From Lysobacter sp. Root690 (lineage in GTDB: Bacteria; Pseudomonadota; Gammaproteobacteria; Xanthomonadales; Xanthomonadaceae): a stretch of 48,611 nucleotides of DNA. A program made the position numbers and the translations under genes. The DNA is taken from assembly GCF_001427785.1 (NCBI RefSeq), contig NZ_LMHM01000012.1:87208-135818 (forward strand). Direction: 5' to 3'. This document shows, in pieces, positions 7,746 to 16,007 of the stretch. The stretch's first letter is position 1. Every line of letters starts with the position of its first letter. The notes under the pieces were generated by a model. The model did not search any database. It was not told the origin of the DNA and worked only from the letters and a program-made list of their open reading frames with translations.

Positions 7746-9246
7746 GCCAGGTTCTCCCGTCGCGTTCAATCAAGGCAACCGCGGCGCTCGGGCCCCAGCT
7801 GCCGGCGGTGTAAGGACGCGGCGCGTCGGCGCTCGCGGCCCAGGCGGCGCGGATCGGATCGATCCACTTCCACGCCGCGTCGACTTCGTCGCGGCGCATG
7901 AACAACATCGGATTGCCGCGCACCACGTCCATCAGCAGACGCTCGTAGGCGTCGGCCTGACGGCCGCCGAAAGCCGCGGCGAAACTCATGTCCAGCGGCA
8001 CGTGGCGCAGGCGCAGGCCGCCGGGGCCGGGCACCTTGTTCATCAGCCACAGCTTCACGCCTTCGTCGGGCTGCAAGCGCAGCACCAGCTTGTTCGGCGC
8101 CAGCCGGCTGGACGGATCTTGTTCGGTCAATTCTTCGAAGATCGAATGCGGCACCTGGCGGAAGGTCACCACGATCTCCGACACCCGCTCGCCCAGGCGC
8201 TTGCCGGTGCGCAGATAAAACGGCACGCCGGCCCAGCGCCAGTTCTTCACTTCGGCCTTGATCGCGACGAAGGTTTCGGTGAGCGACTGCGCGCCGAGTT
8301 CGTGCGCATAGCCCGGCACCGCGGCGCCGTCGACCGCGCCGGCCTTGTACTGGCCGCGCACGGTGGATTGCGCCGCGTTGCCGTTGACGATCGGACGCAG
8401 CGCGCGCAGCACTTTCAATTTTTCGTCGCGGATCGCATCGGCGGCGAGCGAGGACGGCGGTTCCATCGCGACCAGGCACAGCAGCTGCAGCAGATGGTTC
8501 TGGACCATGTCGCGCAACGCGCCGGATTTGTCGTAGTACGGCGCGCGCGATTCCACGCCCACCGTCTCGGCCACGGTGATCTGCACGTGGTCGATGTGCT
8601 CGGCCTTCCACAGCGGCTCGAACAGCGCGTTGCCGAAGCGCAGCGCGGTCAGGTTCTGCACCGTTTCCTTGCCGAGGTAATGATCGATGCGGAAGATCTG
8701 GGTTTCGGCGAACACCCGGCCCAAGGCGTCGTTGATCGCATCGGCGCTGACCCCGTCCTTGCCGAGCGGCTTTTCGACCACCACGCGGGTCTTCGGCCCG
8801 ACCAGACCGTGCGATTGCAGGCGGTCGCCGACGATGCCGAACAGGTCCGGGCCGACCGCGAGGTAGAACACCCGCACGCGTTCGTCGCCGCTGAACTCGG
8901 CCGCGAACTCCGGCCAGCCGCCATCGGAGCTCAGGTCGAGCCGGCGATACAGCAGCAGATCGAGGAAGCCGTCGATCGCGGCGGACTCGCGCGCATCGAG
9001 GTTGGCGAACTTGGCCAGCGCCTCGCGCACCCGGCTGCGGTAATCCGCGTCGCTCTGGGTGTCGCGGGCGATCGCGACGATGCGGGTGCCGGCGACGATC
9101 TGTCCGTCGGCATAACGGTGGAACAGCGCCGGCAGCAGCTTGCGCAGGGCGAGGTCGCCGGTGCCGCCGAAGATCACCAGATCGAACGGGGCCAACGGGG
9201 CGAGATGCGGCGCTTGGGACGTGGTCGGCACGGTGTAGACGCTCAT
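7729..9246 (-). CDS. zwf: glucose-6-phosphate 1-dehydrogenase
   Basis: A 505-residue enzyme of usual length, which oxidises glucose 6-phosphate to the lactone while reducing NADP (or NAD). The nucleotide-binding loop is FGGTGDLALRKLLPAL (residues 26-41). VVEKPLGKD (157-165) and the active-site signature RIDHYLGKETVQNL (186-199) are intact. It is the first gene of the leftward Entner-Doudoroff series. Its upstream region is shared with the divergent GntR-type gene and contains three ATACCAGT-type half-sites 30-60 bp before its start, so it is a likely target of that regulator. Confidence 0.97.
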   Translation of the reverse strand: MSVYTVPTTSQAPHLAPLAPFDLVIFGGTGDLALRKLLPALFHRYADGQIVAGTRIVAIARDTQSDADYRSRVREALAKFANLDARESAAIDGFLDLLLYRRLDLSSDGGWPEFAAEFSGDERVRVFYLAVGPDLFGIVGDRLQSHGLVGPKTRVVVEKPLGKDGVSADAINDALGRVFAETQIFRIDHYLGKETVQNLTALRFGNALFEPLWKAEHIDHVQITVAETVGVESRAPYYDKSGALRDMVQNHLLQLLCLVAMEPPSSLAADAIRDEKLKVLRALRPIVNGNAAQSTVRGQYKAGAVDGAAVPGYAHELGAQSLTETFVAIKAEVKNWRWAGVPFYLRTGKRLGERVSEIVVTFRQVPHSIFEELTEQDPSSRLAPNKLVLRLQPDEGVKLWLMNKVPGPGGLRLRHVPLDMSFAAAFGGRQADAYERLLMDVVRGNPMLFMRRDEVDAAWKWIDPIRAAWAASADAPRPYTAGSWGPSAAVALIERDGRTWHEDAG

Positions 9247-9276
9247 GGACAGGCTCGGACAGGTCTGGGTTTAACC

Positions 9277-9307
9277 ATACCAGTAAAGATACCAGTAAGA
9301 TACCACT
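9277..9307. promoter_or_regulatory. three direct ATACCAGT half-sites upstream of zwf
   Basis: ATACCAGT occurs at 9277-9284 and 9289-9296, and ATACCACT at 9300-9307, spaced 12 and 11 bp, about one helical turn. The reverse complement (ACTGGTAT/AGTGGTAT) resembles half of the DasR/NagR GntR-family operator AGTGGTCTAGACCACT. The same half-site recurs on the other strand next to the GntR gene. Binding by that regulator is inferred. Confidence 0.6.
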
Positions 9308-9320
9308 TCGACAAATAGAC

Positions 9321-9339
9321 GATAAATCAACGATTTATC
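9321..9339. promoter_or_regulatory. perfect palindrome GATAAATC-N3-GATTTATC
   Basis: An 8-bp perfect inverted repeat with a 3-bp spacer lies in the middle of the zwf/GntR intergenic region, between the two half-site groups. It is AT-rich against a GC-rich background and looks like a dimeric regulator site. GGTTTAAC is also repeated on either side (9268-9275 and 9342-9349). The binding protein is unknown. Confidence 0.5.
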
Positions 9340-9366
9340 AAGGTTTAACACGGCTTTGTTGCCGCC

Positions 9367-9395
9367 AGTGGTCTACGACTGGTATCTTTTTACCA
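9367..9395 (+). promoter_or_regulatory. GntR/NagR-like operator overlapping the regulator start codon
   Basis: AGTGGTCT (9367-9374) and ACTGGTAT (9378-9385) lie 11 bp apart in direct order. TGGTA-N6-TACCA forms an inverted repeat at 9380-9395 whose last base is the A of the ATG. This resembles NagR/DasR-type sites and suggests that the GntR protein represses its own operon. Confidence 0.55.
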
Positions 9396-10147
9396 TGCAG
9401 TCCTATTTGCAAAGCGAGTTCCGCCGCCAGACCGACGCGCGCCGCGCGCCGGCCTATCAACACCTGCGCCGGACCCTGCAGCACGCGATCGACAACGGCG
9501 AACTGACCGCCGGCCAGGCCCTGCCCGGCGAACGCGAGCTCGGCAAGCTGCTCGACCTGTCGCGGGTGACCGTGCGCAAGGCCATCGCCGGCCTGGTCGC
9601 CGACGGCCTGCTGGTGCAGCGCCAGGGCGCCGGCACCTTCGTCGCCGAGCGCATCGTCAAATCGTTCTCGCGCCTGACCAGCTTCACCGACGACCTGCGC
9701 GCGCGCGGGCTCGATCCGCGTTCGACCTTTCTCGAACGCGGCGTCGGCGAGGTCACGCCGGAAGAGGCGATGGCCTTGAACCTGTCGCCGGGCGCGGCGG
9801 TGATTCGTTACTACCGATTGCGCACCGCCGACGGCGTGGCGCTGGCGCTGGAACGCACGGTGGTGCCGCTCGCGGTGCTGCCCGATCCGGCGCTCGTCGA
9901 AAACTCGCTGTACGAAGCCTTCGCCAAGCTCGACATCCGCCCCGCGCGCGCCCTGCAACGGCTGCGCGCGATCGCCTTCGACGCCGAACAGGCGCGGCTG
10001 ATGAACCTGCCCGAAGGCGCGCCCGGATTGTTCATCGAACGCCGCACCTTCCTCGACGACGGTCGTGTCGTCGAGTTCACTCGATCCTTCTACCGTGGCG
10101 ACGCTTACGACTTCGTCGCCGAACTGCAGAGCGAACCCACGCCGTGA
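9395..10147 (+). CDS. GntR-family (HutC/NagR subfamily) regulator
   Basis: A 250-residue regulator with an N-terminal winged helix (about residues 18-85: AYQHLRRTLQHAIDNGELTA, GERELGKLLDLSRVTVRKAI, then the GAGTFVAE wing end). A C-terminal UTRA-type effector domain follows, about 95-245, with ERRTFLDDGRVVEFTRSFYRG near its end. UTRA GntR proteins such as NagR/DasR sense N-acetylglucosamine 6-phosphate or glucosamine 6-phosphate. It is the first gene of an operon with a deaminase and nagA (GTGA overlap with the next gene), so the same effector is likely. I chose the ATG at 9395; an upstream in-frame start at 9356 would place coding sequence over the operator-like repeats. Confidence 0.92.
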   Translation: MQSYLQSEFRRQTDARRAPAYQHLRRTLQHAIDNGELTAGQALPGERELGKLLDLSRVTVRKAIAGLVADGLLVQRQGAGTFVAERIVKSFSRLTSFTDDLRARGLDPRSTFLERGVGEVTPEEAMALNLSPGAAVIRYYRLRTADGVALALERTVVPLAVLPDPALVENSLYEAFAKLDIRPARALQRLRAIAFDAEQARLMNLPEGAPGLFIERRTFLDDGRVVEFTRSFYRGDAYDFVAELQSEPTP

Positions 10148-11193
10148 GCACCCACACCCTGCTGGACCCGACGAGCACGCGCATGTACGCCGAGGCGCAC
10201 GAAGCCGGCGACGCGGTCGCGCGCCAATTCGCCGCCAACGCCGACATCGTCGACGAGCTGACGCAACGCCTGCAAAAGCAACCGCCGCGGTTCATCGTGA
10301 CCTGTGCGCGCGGCAGCTCGGATCACGCCGCGACTTACGGCAAATATTTATTCGAAACCCAGTTGGGGTTGGTCACCGCCTCGGCCTCGCCCTCGGTGGG
10401 CTCGGTGTATGCGATCCGACCCAAGCTGGAAGGCGCGCTGTTCGTGGCGATCTCGCAGTCGGGCAAGAGCCCCGACCTGCTGCGCAACGCCGAGATCGCC
10501 AAGGCCGCCGGCGCCTACGTGGTCGCGCTGGTCAACGTGACCGATTCGCCGTTGGCGCAGCTCGCAGACACCGTGCTGGGCCTGCACGCCGGTCCGGAAA
10601 CCAGCGTCGCGGCGACCAAGAGTTATCTGTGCTCGCTGGCCGCGCTGCTGCAACTGACCGCGCGCTGGAGCAACGACGCGGCGCTGTTCAACGCCGTGCA
10701 TGCCTTGCCCGATGCGCTGCGCGAAGCGTCGAAGCAGGATTGGTCGCCGCTGGTCGAAGGCCTGACCGAAGCGCGCAACCTGTTCGTGATCGGCCGCGGT
10801 CTCGGCTTGGGCGCGGCGCAGGAAGCCGCGCTCAAGTTCAAGGAAACCTGCGGCCTGCACGCCGAAGCCTTCAGCAGCGCCGAGGTCAAGCACGGGCCGA
10901 TGGCGATCGTCGGCCCCGGCTTCCCGGTGCTCGCCTTCGCTCAGGACGACGGCACCGGCGACGGCACGGTCGCGGTCGCGCGCGAGTTCCGCGCGCGCGG
11001 CGCGCCGGTGTGGCTGGCCGCGCCGGGCATCCACGGCGGCGACGCCTTGCCGCTCGCGCGCTCCTCGCATCCGGCGATGACCCCGCTGATCACCGTGGCG
11101 AGCTTCTACCAGGCGGTCAACGCGCTCGCGGTCGCGCGCGGCTACAACCCCGACCTGCCGCCGCATCTCAACAAAGTCACCGAGACGGTCTGA
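10144..11193 (+). CDS. SIS-domain glucosamine-6-phosphate deaminase (NagB-II type)
   Basis: A 349-residue protein with two SIS (sugar isomerase) domains resembling the C-terminal half of GlmS, without the glutaminase domain. It carries CARGSSDHAATYGKYL, the phosphate-binding ISQSGKSPD, and SVAATKSY. In the C-terminal domain are IGRGLGLGAAQEAALKFKE and EAFSSAEVKHGPMA. Such GlmS-like proteins beside nagA act as non-orthologous glucosamine-6-phosphate deaminases (NagB-II), giving fructose 6-phosphate and ammonia. The GTG start overlaps the stop of the GntR gene. The alternative reading, an aminotransferase of glutamine-independent type, is less likely next to nagA. Confidence 0.9.
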   Translation: MSTHTLLDPTSTRMYAEAHEAGDAVARQFAANADIVDELTQRLQKQPPRFIVTCARGSSDHAATYGKYLFETQLGLVTASASPSVGSVYAIRPKLEGALFVAISQSGKSPDLLRNAEIAKAAGAYVVALVNVTDSPLAQLADTVLGLHAGPETSVAATKSYLCSLAALLQLTARWSNDAALFNAVHALPDALREASKQDWSPLVEGLTEARNLFVIGRGLGLGAAQEAALKFKETCGLHAEAFSSAEVKHGPMAIVGPGFPVLAFAQDDGTGDGTVAVAREFRARGAPVWLAAPGIHGGDALPLARSSHPAMTPLITVASFYQAVNALAVARGYNPDLPPHLNKVTETV

Positions 11194-11206
11194 GGAACGC
11201 ATCGCC

Positions 11207-12352
11207 ATGTCCGTCAATGCCGGCGCCCTCGCCTTCGTCAACGGCCGCGTTCTGAGCGAACGCGGGTTCGAACCGGACCTGAGCGTCATCGTCGAGGACG
11301 GGCATATCGTCGCGGTATTGCCCGGGCCCGCGCCGAAGGGCGTCGAGGTCGTGGATCTGCACGGCCAGTACCTCGTGCCCGGCTTCATCGACACCCAGGT
11401 CAATGGTGGCGGCGATGTGTTGTTCAACGATGCGCCCGATGTCGACGGGCTGCGCCGCATCGCCCAGGCGCATCGCAAGTTCGGCACCACCGGCCTGCTG
11501 CCGACGCTGATTAGCGACGATGTGTCGGTGATGCTGCGCGCGATCGACGCGGTGCGCGAGGCGATCGCGCAGAACGTACCCGGCATTCTCGGCATCCACC
11601 TGGAAGGCCCGTACCTGGCCGCCGCGCGCAAGGGCGTGCACAACCCCGACAAGTTCCACACGCCCAGCGAGGCCGAACTCGACCAGATCGCCTCGCTCGA
11701 AGTCGGCAAGACCCTGCTGACCCTGGCGCCGGAACGTTTCGACAACACGACCTTGCAGGCCCTGGCAGCGCGCGGCGTAGTGCTCAGCGCCGGCCACACC
11801 GCCGCCGATTACGACCGCCTGCGCGATGCATTCGCCCATGGCGTCAGCGGCGTGACCCATCTGTTCAACGCGATGACCCCGCTCGGCAGCCGCGAACCCG
11901 GCGGCGTGGGCGCCTGCATCGAAGATCCGAACGCGTGGTGCGGAGTGATCGTCGACGGCGAACACGTCCACGACGCCTCGTTGCGTATCGCCATCGCGGC
12001 CAAGCCGCGCGGCAAGATCATCCTGGTCACCGACGCGATGCCGCCGGTCGGCGGCGCGCAGGACGACTTCGTGCTGTACGGCCAGACCATGACCTGCCGC
12101 AACGGCAAATGCACCACCGCCGACGGCACCCTCGCCGGCTCCGCGCTCGACATGGCGACCGCGGTGCGCAACACCGTGCAGCGGCTCGGCCTGCCACTGG
12201 ACGAAGCCTGCCGCATGGCCTCGACCTACCCGGCCGACTTCATCGGCCTGGGGCACGAACTTGGGCGAATCGCGCCGGGGTATCGCGCCGATCTGGTGGC
12301 GTTGGACGATGGGTTGCGGGTTACGGATAGCTGGATCGCCGGCTTGGGTTGA
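11207..12352 (+). CDS. nagA: N-acetylglucosamine-6-phosphate deacetylase
   Basis: A 381-residue NagA of usual length, removing acetate from N-acetylglucosamine 6-phosphate. Metal and catalytic sites are visible: HLEGPYL (Glu133), SAGHTAAD (His197), THLFNAM (His218), the substrate loop IVDGEHVHD, and the catalytic aspartate in LVTDAMPPVGG. An N-terminal strand motif, FVNGRVLSERG, and a C-terminal ADLVALD belong to the flanking amidohydrolase beta-sandwich. It follows the deaminase by 13 bp, completing a regulator-deaminase-deacetylase operon. The product passes to the adjacent SIS protein, and fructose 6-phosphate can re-enter the divergent zwf route after isomerisation. No transporter or kinase for the sugar is in the window. 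Confidence 0.96.
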   Translation: MSVNAGALAFVNGRVLSERGFEPDLSVIVEDGHIVAVLPGPAPKGVEVVDLHGQYLVPGFIDTQVNGGGDVLFNDAPDVDGLRRIAQAHRKFGTTGLLPTLISDDVSVMLRAIDAVREAIAQNVPGILGIHLEGPYLAAARKGVHNPDKFHTPSEAELDQIASLEVGKTLLTLAPERFDNTTLQALAARGVVLSAGHTAADYDRLRDAFAHGVSGVTHLFNAMTPLGSREPGGVGACIEDPNAWCGVIVDGEHVHDASLRIAIAAKPRGKIILVTDAMPPVGGAQDDFVLYGQTMTCRNGKCTTADGTLAGSALDMATAVRNTVQRLGLPLDEACRMASTYPADFIGLGHELGRIAPGYRADLVALDDGLRVTDSWIAGLG

Positions 12353-12416
12353 GCGCCGCGTAATCGTTCAAATCTTCGCGCTCGTTCAAACCTGCCGCGT
12401 TGCAACACCCGCCCGT

Positions 12417-12690
12417 GCTGTTCCCCCCTTTGCAAAAGGGGGGTAGGGGGGATTCGCTTTTAGCTCGGATCGCAACAGCATCCCAGCAAAAAGCGAATCC
12501 CCCGCGTCGCAAGCATCCACCTCGCCACCGAATAAACGCCGGGCGCCCGCCCCCTTTTCCAAAGGGGGCAAGCCAACGCGCTTGTCCGTACGAAATACCG
12601 ACATCGCGATCGCAAACTGCCGAACCATGAAGCGAACGCTTTTGCTGTTCCTCCCTTTGGAAAAGGGGCTGGGGGATTCGCTTTTCACTC
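12417..12690. repeat. three CCCCCC-TTT hairpin repeat copies
   Basis: A forward copy lies at about 12417-12466, and a reverse, longer variant at about 12488-12577. The variant contains GCGAATCCCCCGCG, then CGCCGGGCGC, then CCCCCTTTTCC/AAAGGGGG. A shorter, decayed forward copy lies at about 12638-12687. They fill the gap between nagA and the amidohydrolase 3' end and could end transcription from both. No gene is seen in 12353-12707. Confidence 0.8.
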
Positions 12691-12707
12691 AAGTCATCGG
12701 CGCAAGC

Positions 12708-14174
12708 TCAATGCAACCCCACCTTCCCCTTCATCGCCTCGAAAATCGCATCGGTCTTGTAGCCCTTGCCTTCCTTGAACACCAACGGCATCCGCTCGAT
12801 CGCGCTGGCATCGCGGGTCGGATCGCCATCGATCATCACCACGTCCGCGCGCTTGCCCACTTCCAGGCTGCCGATGCTCGCATCGCGACCCAGATAGCGC
12901 GCACCGTTCAAGCTCGCCACCCGCACCGCCTCTTCGAACGAGAAACCGGCCTCGACCATCAGCTGGATCTGGCGCTTGCTCGCATACCCCGGAATCACCC
13001 CGCCGTAACCGGTCGGATCGGTGCCGGCCAGCAACAGACCGCCGGCATCGACGAAGCGCTTCTCCCACCGGCCGAGCTTGGGAAACAACCGCGCCCATTC
13101 CCAATCGGCCGGCTTGGTTTGCATCGATGCCCAGCCCGCTTCGTATTGCTCGCGCACTTCCGGCAGCAGCATCGACAGCGCCGCCTCGGGCACCTTGGGC
13201 CGCCGCGCTATCAGGGTCTCGAACACCGGCAGGGTCGAGGTGATCGCGACCTTGCGCGCGACCAGCAGATCGATCAACTCATGCATCCGCGGCGCATCCA
13301 CGTCGAGATCGGCGAGCGAGCGGGTGATCGAGGCCGGACAGGTGTCGGCCTGCTTGTCGGTCACGAAGTCCGATGCGAATGCAAAGCCGTGTTCGAGATT
13401 GTCGATGCCCATCGCCGAGGCTTCGGCGAAGGTCACCGAACACAGGTGCGCGGTGACCTTGCGCGAACGCCGGTGCGCGACCTCGATGATGCGTTGCAGC
13501 TCATCGCGGCGAATGTGCATGTAGGCCTTGTACGAATCCACGCTCTCGTCGGCCCAGTAACTCACCGCGCGTTCGGCGTCGTCCGCGCCGTTGACCACCT
13601 TGACCGCGAGCACCGCCAAGCCGGGGCCGTTGAGCAGCGGCGCGGTCACGTCCATGTCCGGTCCGGCGATCGCGCCGGCCTGGATCTGCGCGCGCATGTT
13701 GAGGTCGGCGTACGGCAGCATCGCGCCGGCGGTGCGCAGCGTGGTCACGCCGCCGGCCAGATACAGCGCCGGAAAGCTGTAGACCATCTCCGAATAATTG
13801 CCGTGCCCGGTCGGATAGAACATGTGCTCGTGCATCATCACCAACCCCGGCAACAAGGTCTTGCCGCGCGCGTCGATCACGGTCGCGTCCTTCGGGATCG
13901 CGATACGTCCGCTCGCGCCCAACGCGCGGATCTTTCCGTTTTCGATCAGCAAGGTTTGATCGCGCCGGATCGGCGCGCCGGTGCCGTCGACCACGTCGGC
14001 ATGGGTGAAGGCCAGCAAGGATTGCTCGTAGGCCAGGAACGGCGATTGGGCTGGTGATTTGGCCGGCGCCTGGACCGCGGCCGGCGCGGTCGCGGGCTTG
14101 GTCGGCTCGGCGGCGCCGACGGCCACGGACATGCACAACGACAACGCGAATGCGATCGAACGACTCAAGTTCAT
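12708..14174 (-). CDS. secreted amidohydrolase (imidazolonepropionase/prolidase-like)
   Basis: A 488-residue metal-dependent hydrolase with an N-terminal signal peptide (MNLSRSIAFALSLCMSVAVG, then AAEP). An Ala/Pro-rich spacer precedes the amidohydrolase sandwich. Active-site marks are MMHEH (H115, H117), a lysine in DSYKAYMH, VTAHLC, NLEHGF and the aspartate of LLAGTDPTGYGG. ADVVMIDGDP is the closing sandwich strand. It should act in the periplasm or outside the cell on an amide or peptide-like bond; related proteins include Xaa-Pro dipeptidases. The ATG at 14174 is preferred because GGGGAG precedes it and the signal peptide starts there. It is unlinked in function to nagA, which converges on it. 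Confidence 0.88.
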   Translation of the reverse strand: MNLSRSIAFALSLCMSVAVGAAEPTKPATAPAAVQAPAKSPAQSPFLAYEQSLLAFTHADVVDGTGAPIRRDQTLLIENGKIRALGASGRIAIPKDATVIDARGKTLLPGLVMMHEHMFYPTGHGNYSEMVYSFPALYLAGGVTTLRTAGAMLPYADLNMRAQIQAGAIAGPDMDVTAPLLNGPGLAVLAVKVVNGADDAERAVSYWADESVDSYKAYMHIRRDELQRIIEVAHRRSRKVTAHLCSVTFAEASAMGIDNLEHGFAFASDFVTDKQADTCPASITRSLADLDVDAPRMHELIDLLVARKVAITSTLPVFETLIARRPKVPEAALSMLLPEVREQYEAGWASMQTKPADWEWARLFPKLGRWEKRFVDAGGLLLAGTDPTGYGGVIPGYASKRQIQLMVEAGFSFEEAVRVASLNGARYLGRDASIGSLEVGKRADVVMIDGDPTRDASAIERMPLVFKEGKGYKTDAIFEAMKGKVGLH

Positions 14175-14339
14175 GACGGCTCCCCAGCCTGGCGCGAATG
14201 ATCCGCTGCGAATGAAACGGCGACGGCTCGCGTAGCGCGTCCGTTCCTCAGTATCGGCGCTTCGCCGACACGGCACCTGTCCGTGCTTGGCGGGTGCGGG
14301 GCGGGTTTACTTAGATCGATGGCGAGGTATTTACTGGCG

Positions 14340-15134
14340 TTACTCGACGCCCTGTTTGACCATCTTCTTGGGCCTGCTCTTCGCGGCGCCGAATAGGCCC
14401 GCTCTGCCATCCTCGGCGATGAACTGCGCGACCAGCGATGCGTAAGGCTCGGGTGGACGCGGCACCTTGTCGTCGGCAATGGCGAGCTGCTCCTTTGCCA
14501 GCAACCGCACGCAGTTCCAGGCCAAGGCCGCGGCATATTGCTTGAGCAACTTCGCGCCGTCGGCGAGAAGCGCTTCGTGGGCTGGCGGGTGCTCGCTGGC
14601 ATAGCTACTGGTGTCGCAGGCGGCGCGAGCGACTCTGCGTCCGCTCTTGACCTCGACCAATTGCATCTGCGCCGAGTAGAGCAACTGATAGTTGTTCCAG
14701 TCGCCGGGATAATAACCGTAGCGCCAGAATGCGGTACGCACATTCAGCACGTAGTCCGCTTCGGGGTGGGTGTTCGCCACCTCCTTGGCCCGAGTGGCGT
14801 CTGTCGCCGTCGTATCCACCGCTCGTGTATCGGCGCCATGTACATCACGTAATGCTGCGGCAAGCTGTTCGCGGATGATGACGGCCGGATCTTCGATACC
14901 GTTGTCGCGCACCAGGTTTTTTCCGGATTGCTTCGTCGCTACCGCACCTAAAGGGCCGAGCAAGGCCTTGCCTCCGGTAACCGCCGCCAAAACCGGCGGT
15001 TCGTGCAAGGTGACCGCGACAACCTTGCCCTTCAGCAGCGCGGCGGTCTGCATCGACAGATTGATCGTCGCTTCAGCGGCAAACGCCGACGGAACTGCCA
15101 GCAAAAGTGCTGTCGCACAGAACACGAGCTTCAA
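14340..15134 (-). CDS. exported protein of unknown function
   Basis: A 264-residue protein with a clear signal peptide (MKLVFCATALLLAVPSAFA, cut before AEA). The mature part has no recognisable enzyme motif. A middle block with aromatic residues (NVRTAFWRYGYYPGDWNNYQ) is followed by SAQMQLVEVKSGRRVARAAC. This shape recalls periplasmic or lipoprotein-like proteins that build a GNA1162/LpoB-type fold, but the match is weak. It has one cysteine in the signal peptide, with no proper lipobox. The tail is basic (RPKKMVK). It is separated from the amidohydrolase by 165 bp and is probably transcribed alone. Confidence 0.75.
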   Translation of the reverse strand: MKLVFCATALLLAVPSAFAAEATINLSMQTAALLKGKVVAVTLHEPPVLAAVTGGKALLGPLGAVATKQSGKNLVRDNGIEDPAVIIREQLAAALRDVHGADTRAVDTTATDATRAKEVANTHPEADYVLNVRTAFWRYGYYPGDWNNYQLLYSAQMQLVEVKSGRRVARAACDTSSYASEHPPAHEALLADGAKLLKQYAAALAWNCVRLLAKEQLAIADDKVPRPPEPYASLVAQFIAEDGRAGLFGAAKSRPKKMVKQGVE

Positions 15135-15216
15135 GATACGGTCCCCACGTGGATGGTGCGCTTGCTTGTACCAGACCCTCGGTAATCATCCAACATCCGC
15201 ACCAACCATCAACGCA

Positions 15217-15807
15217 TCACCGCATCAACCCCGCATGCTGCGCCAATACCCCGCGCGCGCTGTTGCGCCAGTCGGTTTCGCCCAGCACGACATCGGCGTA
15301 GGCCGCGCGCATCTGCCGCGCCACGCGATCGAACGGCATCGCGCCGATGCCGGCGCCGAGCGCGGGGCTGGTCAACGACGCGATCGCGCCGGCATGGTCG
15401 CGATTGTGCGCATCGATCGCGATCAGCGCGGCGCGGAAGGCCAGATAGACATGGGTGGTGCGATCCACCGGCATCGGCACGCGCATGGTCGGCGCGCTGA
15501 TCAGGAACGGGAACTTCGGGTGGCGGGTCGCGACCACGATCGCCTGGCCGACCGGCAGTTCGCCGCCGTGTTCGGCGCGTATCCGCGCCTGCACCGCGTC
15601 CTGCAGTTCCCAGCCGAAGTAGCGCGAATACAGCAGGTCGATGCCGCCGTCCATGAAACCGAAACTGTTGGCCGGGCTCAGGATCGCATCGGCCGGCGCG
15701 TCGAGGATGTCGCCGACCTCGATCGTGGCTTCGGATTCGCTGAAAACTGCTCGCCAGGCCTCGGCCATGTCGGGGTCGAGCGTGCGCAGGTGCAGCATCA
15801 GGGGCAT
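15217..15807 (-). CDS. macro-domain protein
   Basis: A 196-residue protein that is essentially one macro domain, the fold that binds ADP-ribose or removes it from proteins or nucleic acids. The ligand loop reads DAILSPANSFGFMDGGID (about 41-56), and the second loop is SPALGAGIGAMPFD (147-160). ILDAPADAI supplies the usual acidic residue after strand 2. It is longer between loops than the short poly-ADP-ribose binders, like members often labelled Appr-1''-p processing or phage-tail-associated. The ATG at 15807 is chosen because upstream codons are unlike the fold and AGGA precedes it. There is no toxin partner next to it, so a defence or toxin-antitoxin role is not supported by context. Confidence 0.82.
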   Translation of the reverse strand: MPLMLHLRTLDPDMAEAWRAVFSESEATIEVGDILDAPADAILSPANSFGFMDGGIDLLYSRYFGWELQDAVQARIRAEHGGELPVGQAIVVATRHPKFPFLISAPTMRVPMPVDRTTHVYLAFRAALIAIDAHNRDHAGAIASLTSPALGAGIGAMPFDRVARQMRAAYADVVLGETDWRNSARGVLAQHAGLMR

Positions 15808-16007
15808 GGGGACGGTGTTCCTGGCATGGATTGGCGGATGGCGAATCGATTGAACAAGACGACGGTGAAACAGGCGCGGCGGCACGGCGGCCGACCCAGC
15901 CGAGGTCGCCTTTCGTCCTGAAAATCTGTCCATTTCACGGAACTTTTATACCTGCCGGCGCCGCTGGTAGCACAGTACGCAAACGGTCTAGCAAATGGAG
16001 ATGCACG

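Noticed and set aside
15939-15945. GGAACTT, a sigma-E-like -35 box before the barrel-like gene
   Set aside because: No TCTGA/TCTAA-like -10 lies 15-18 bp downstream, so an ECF promoter is not supported.
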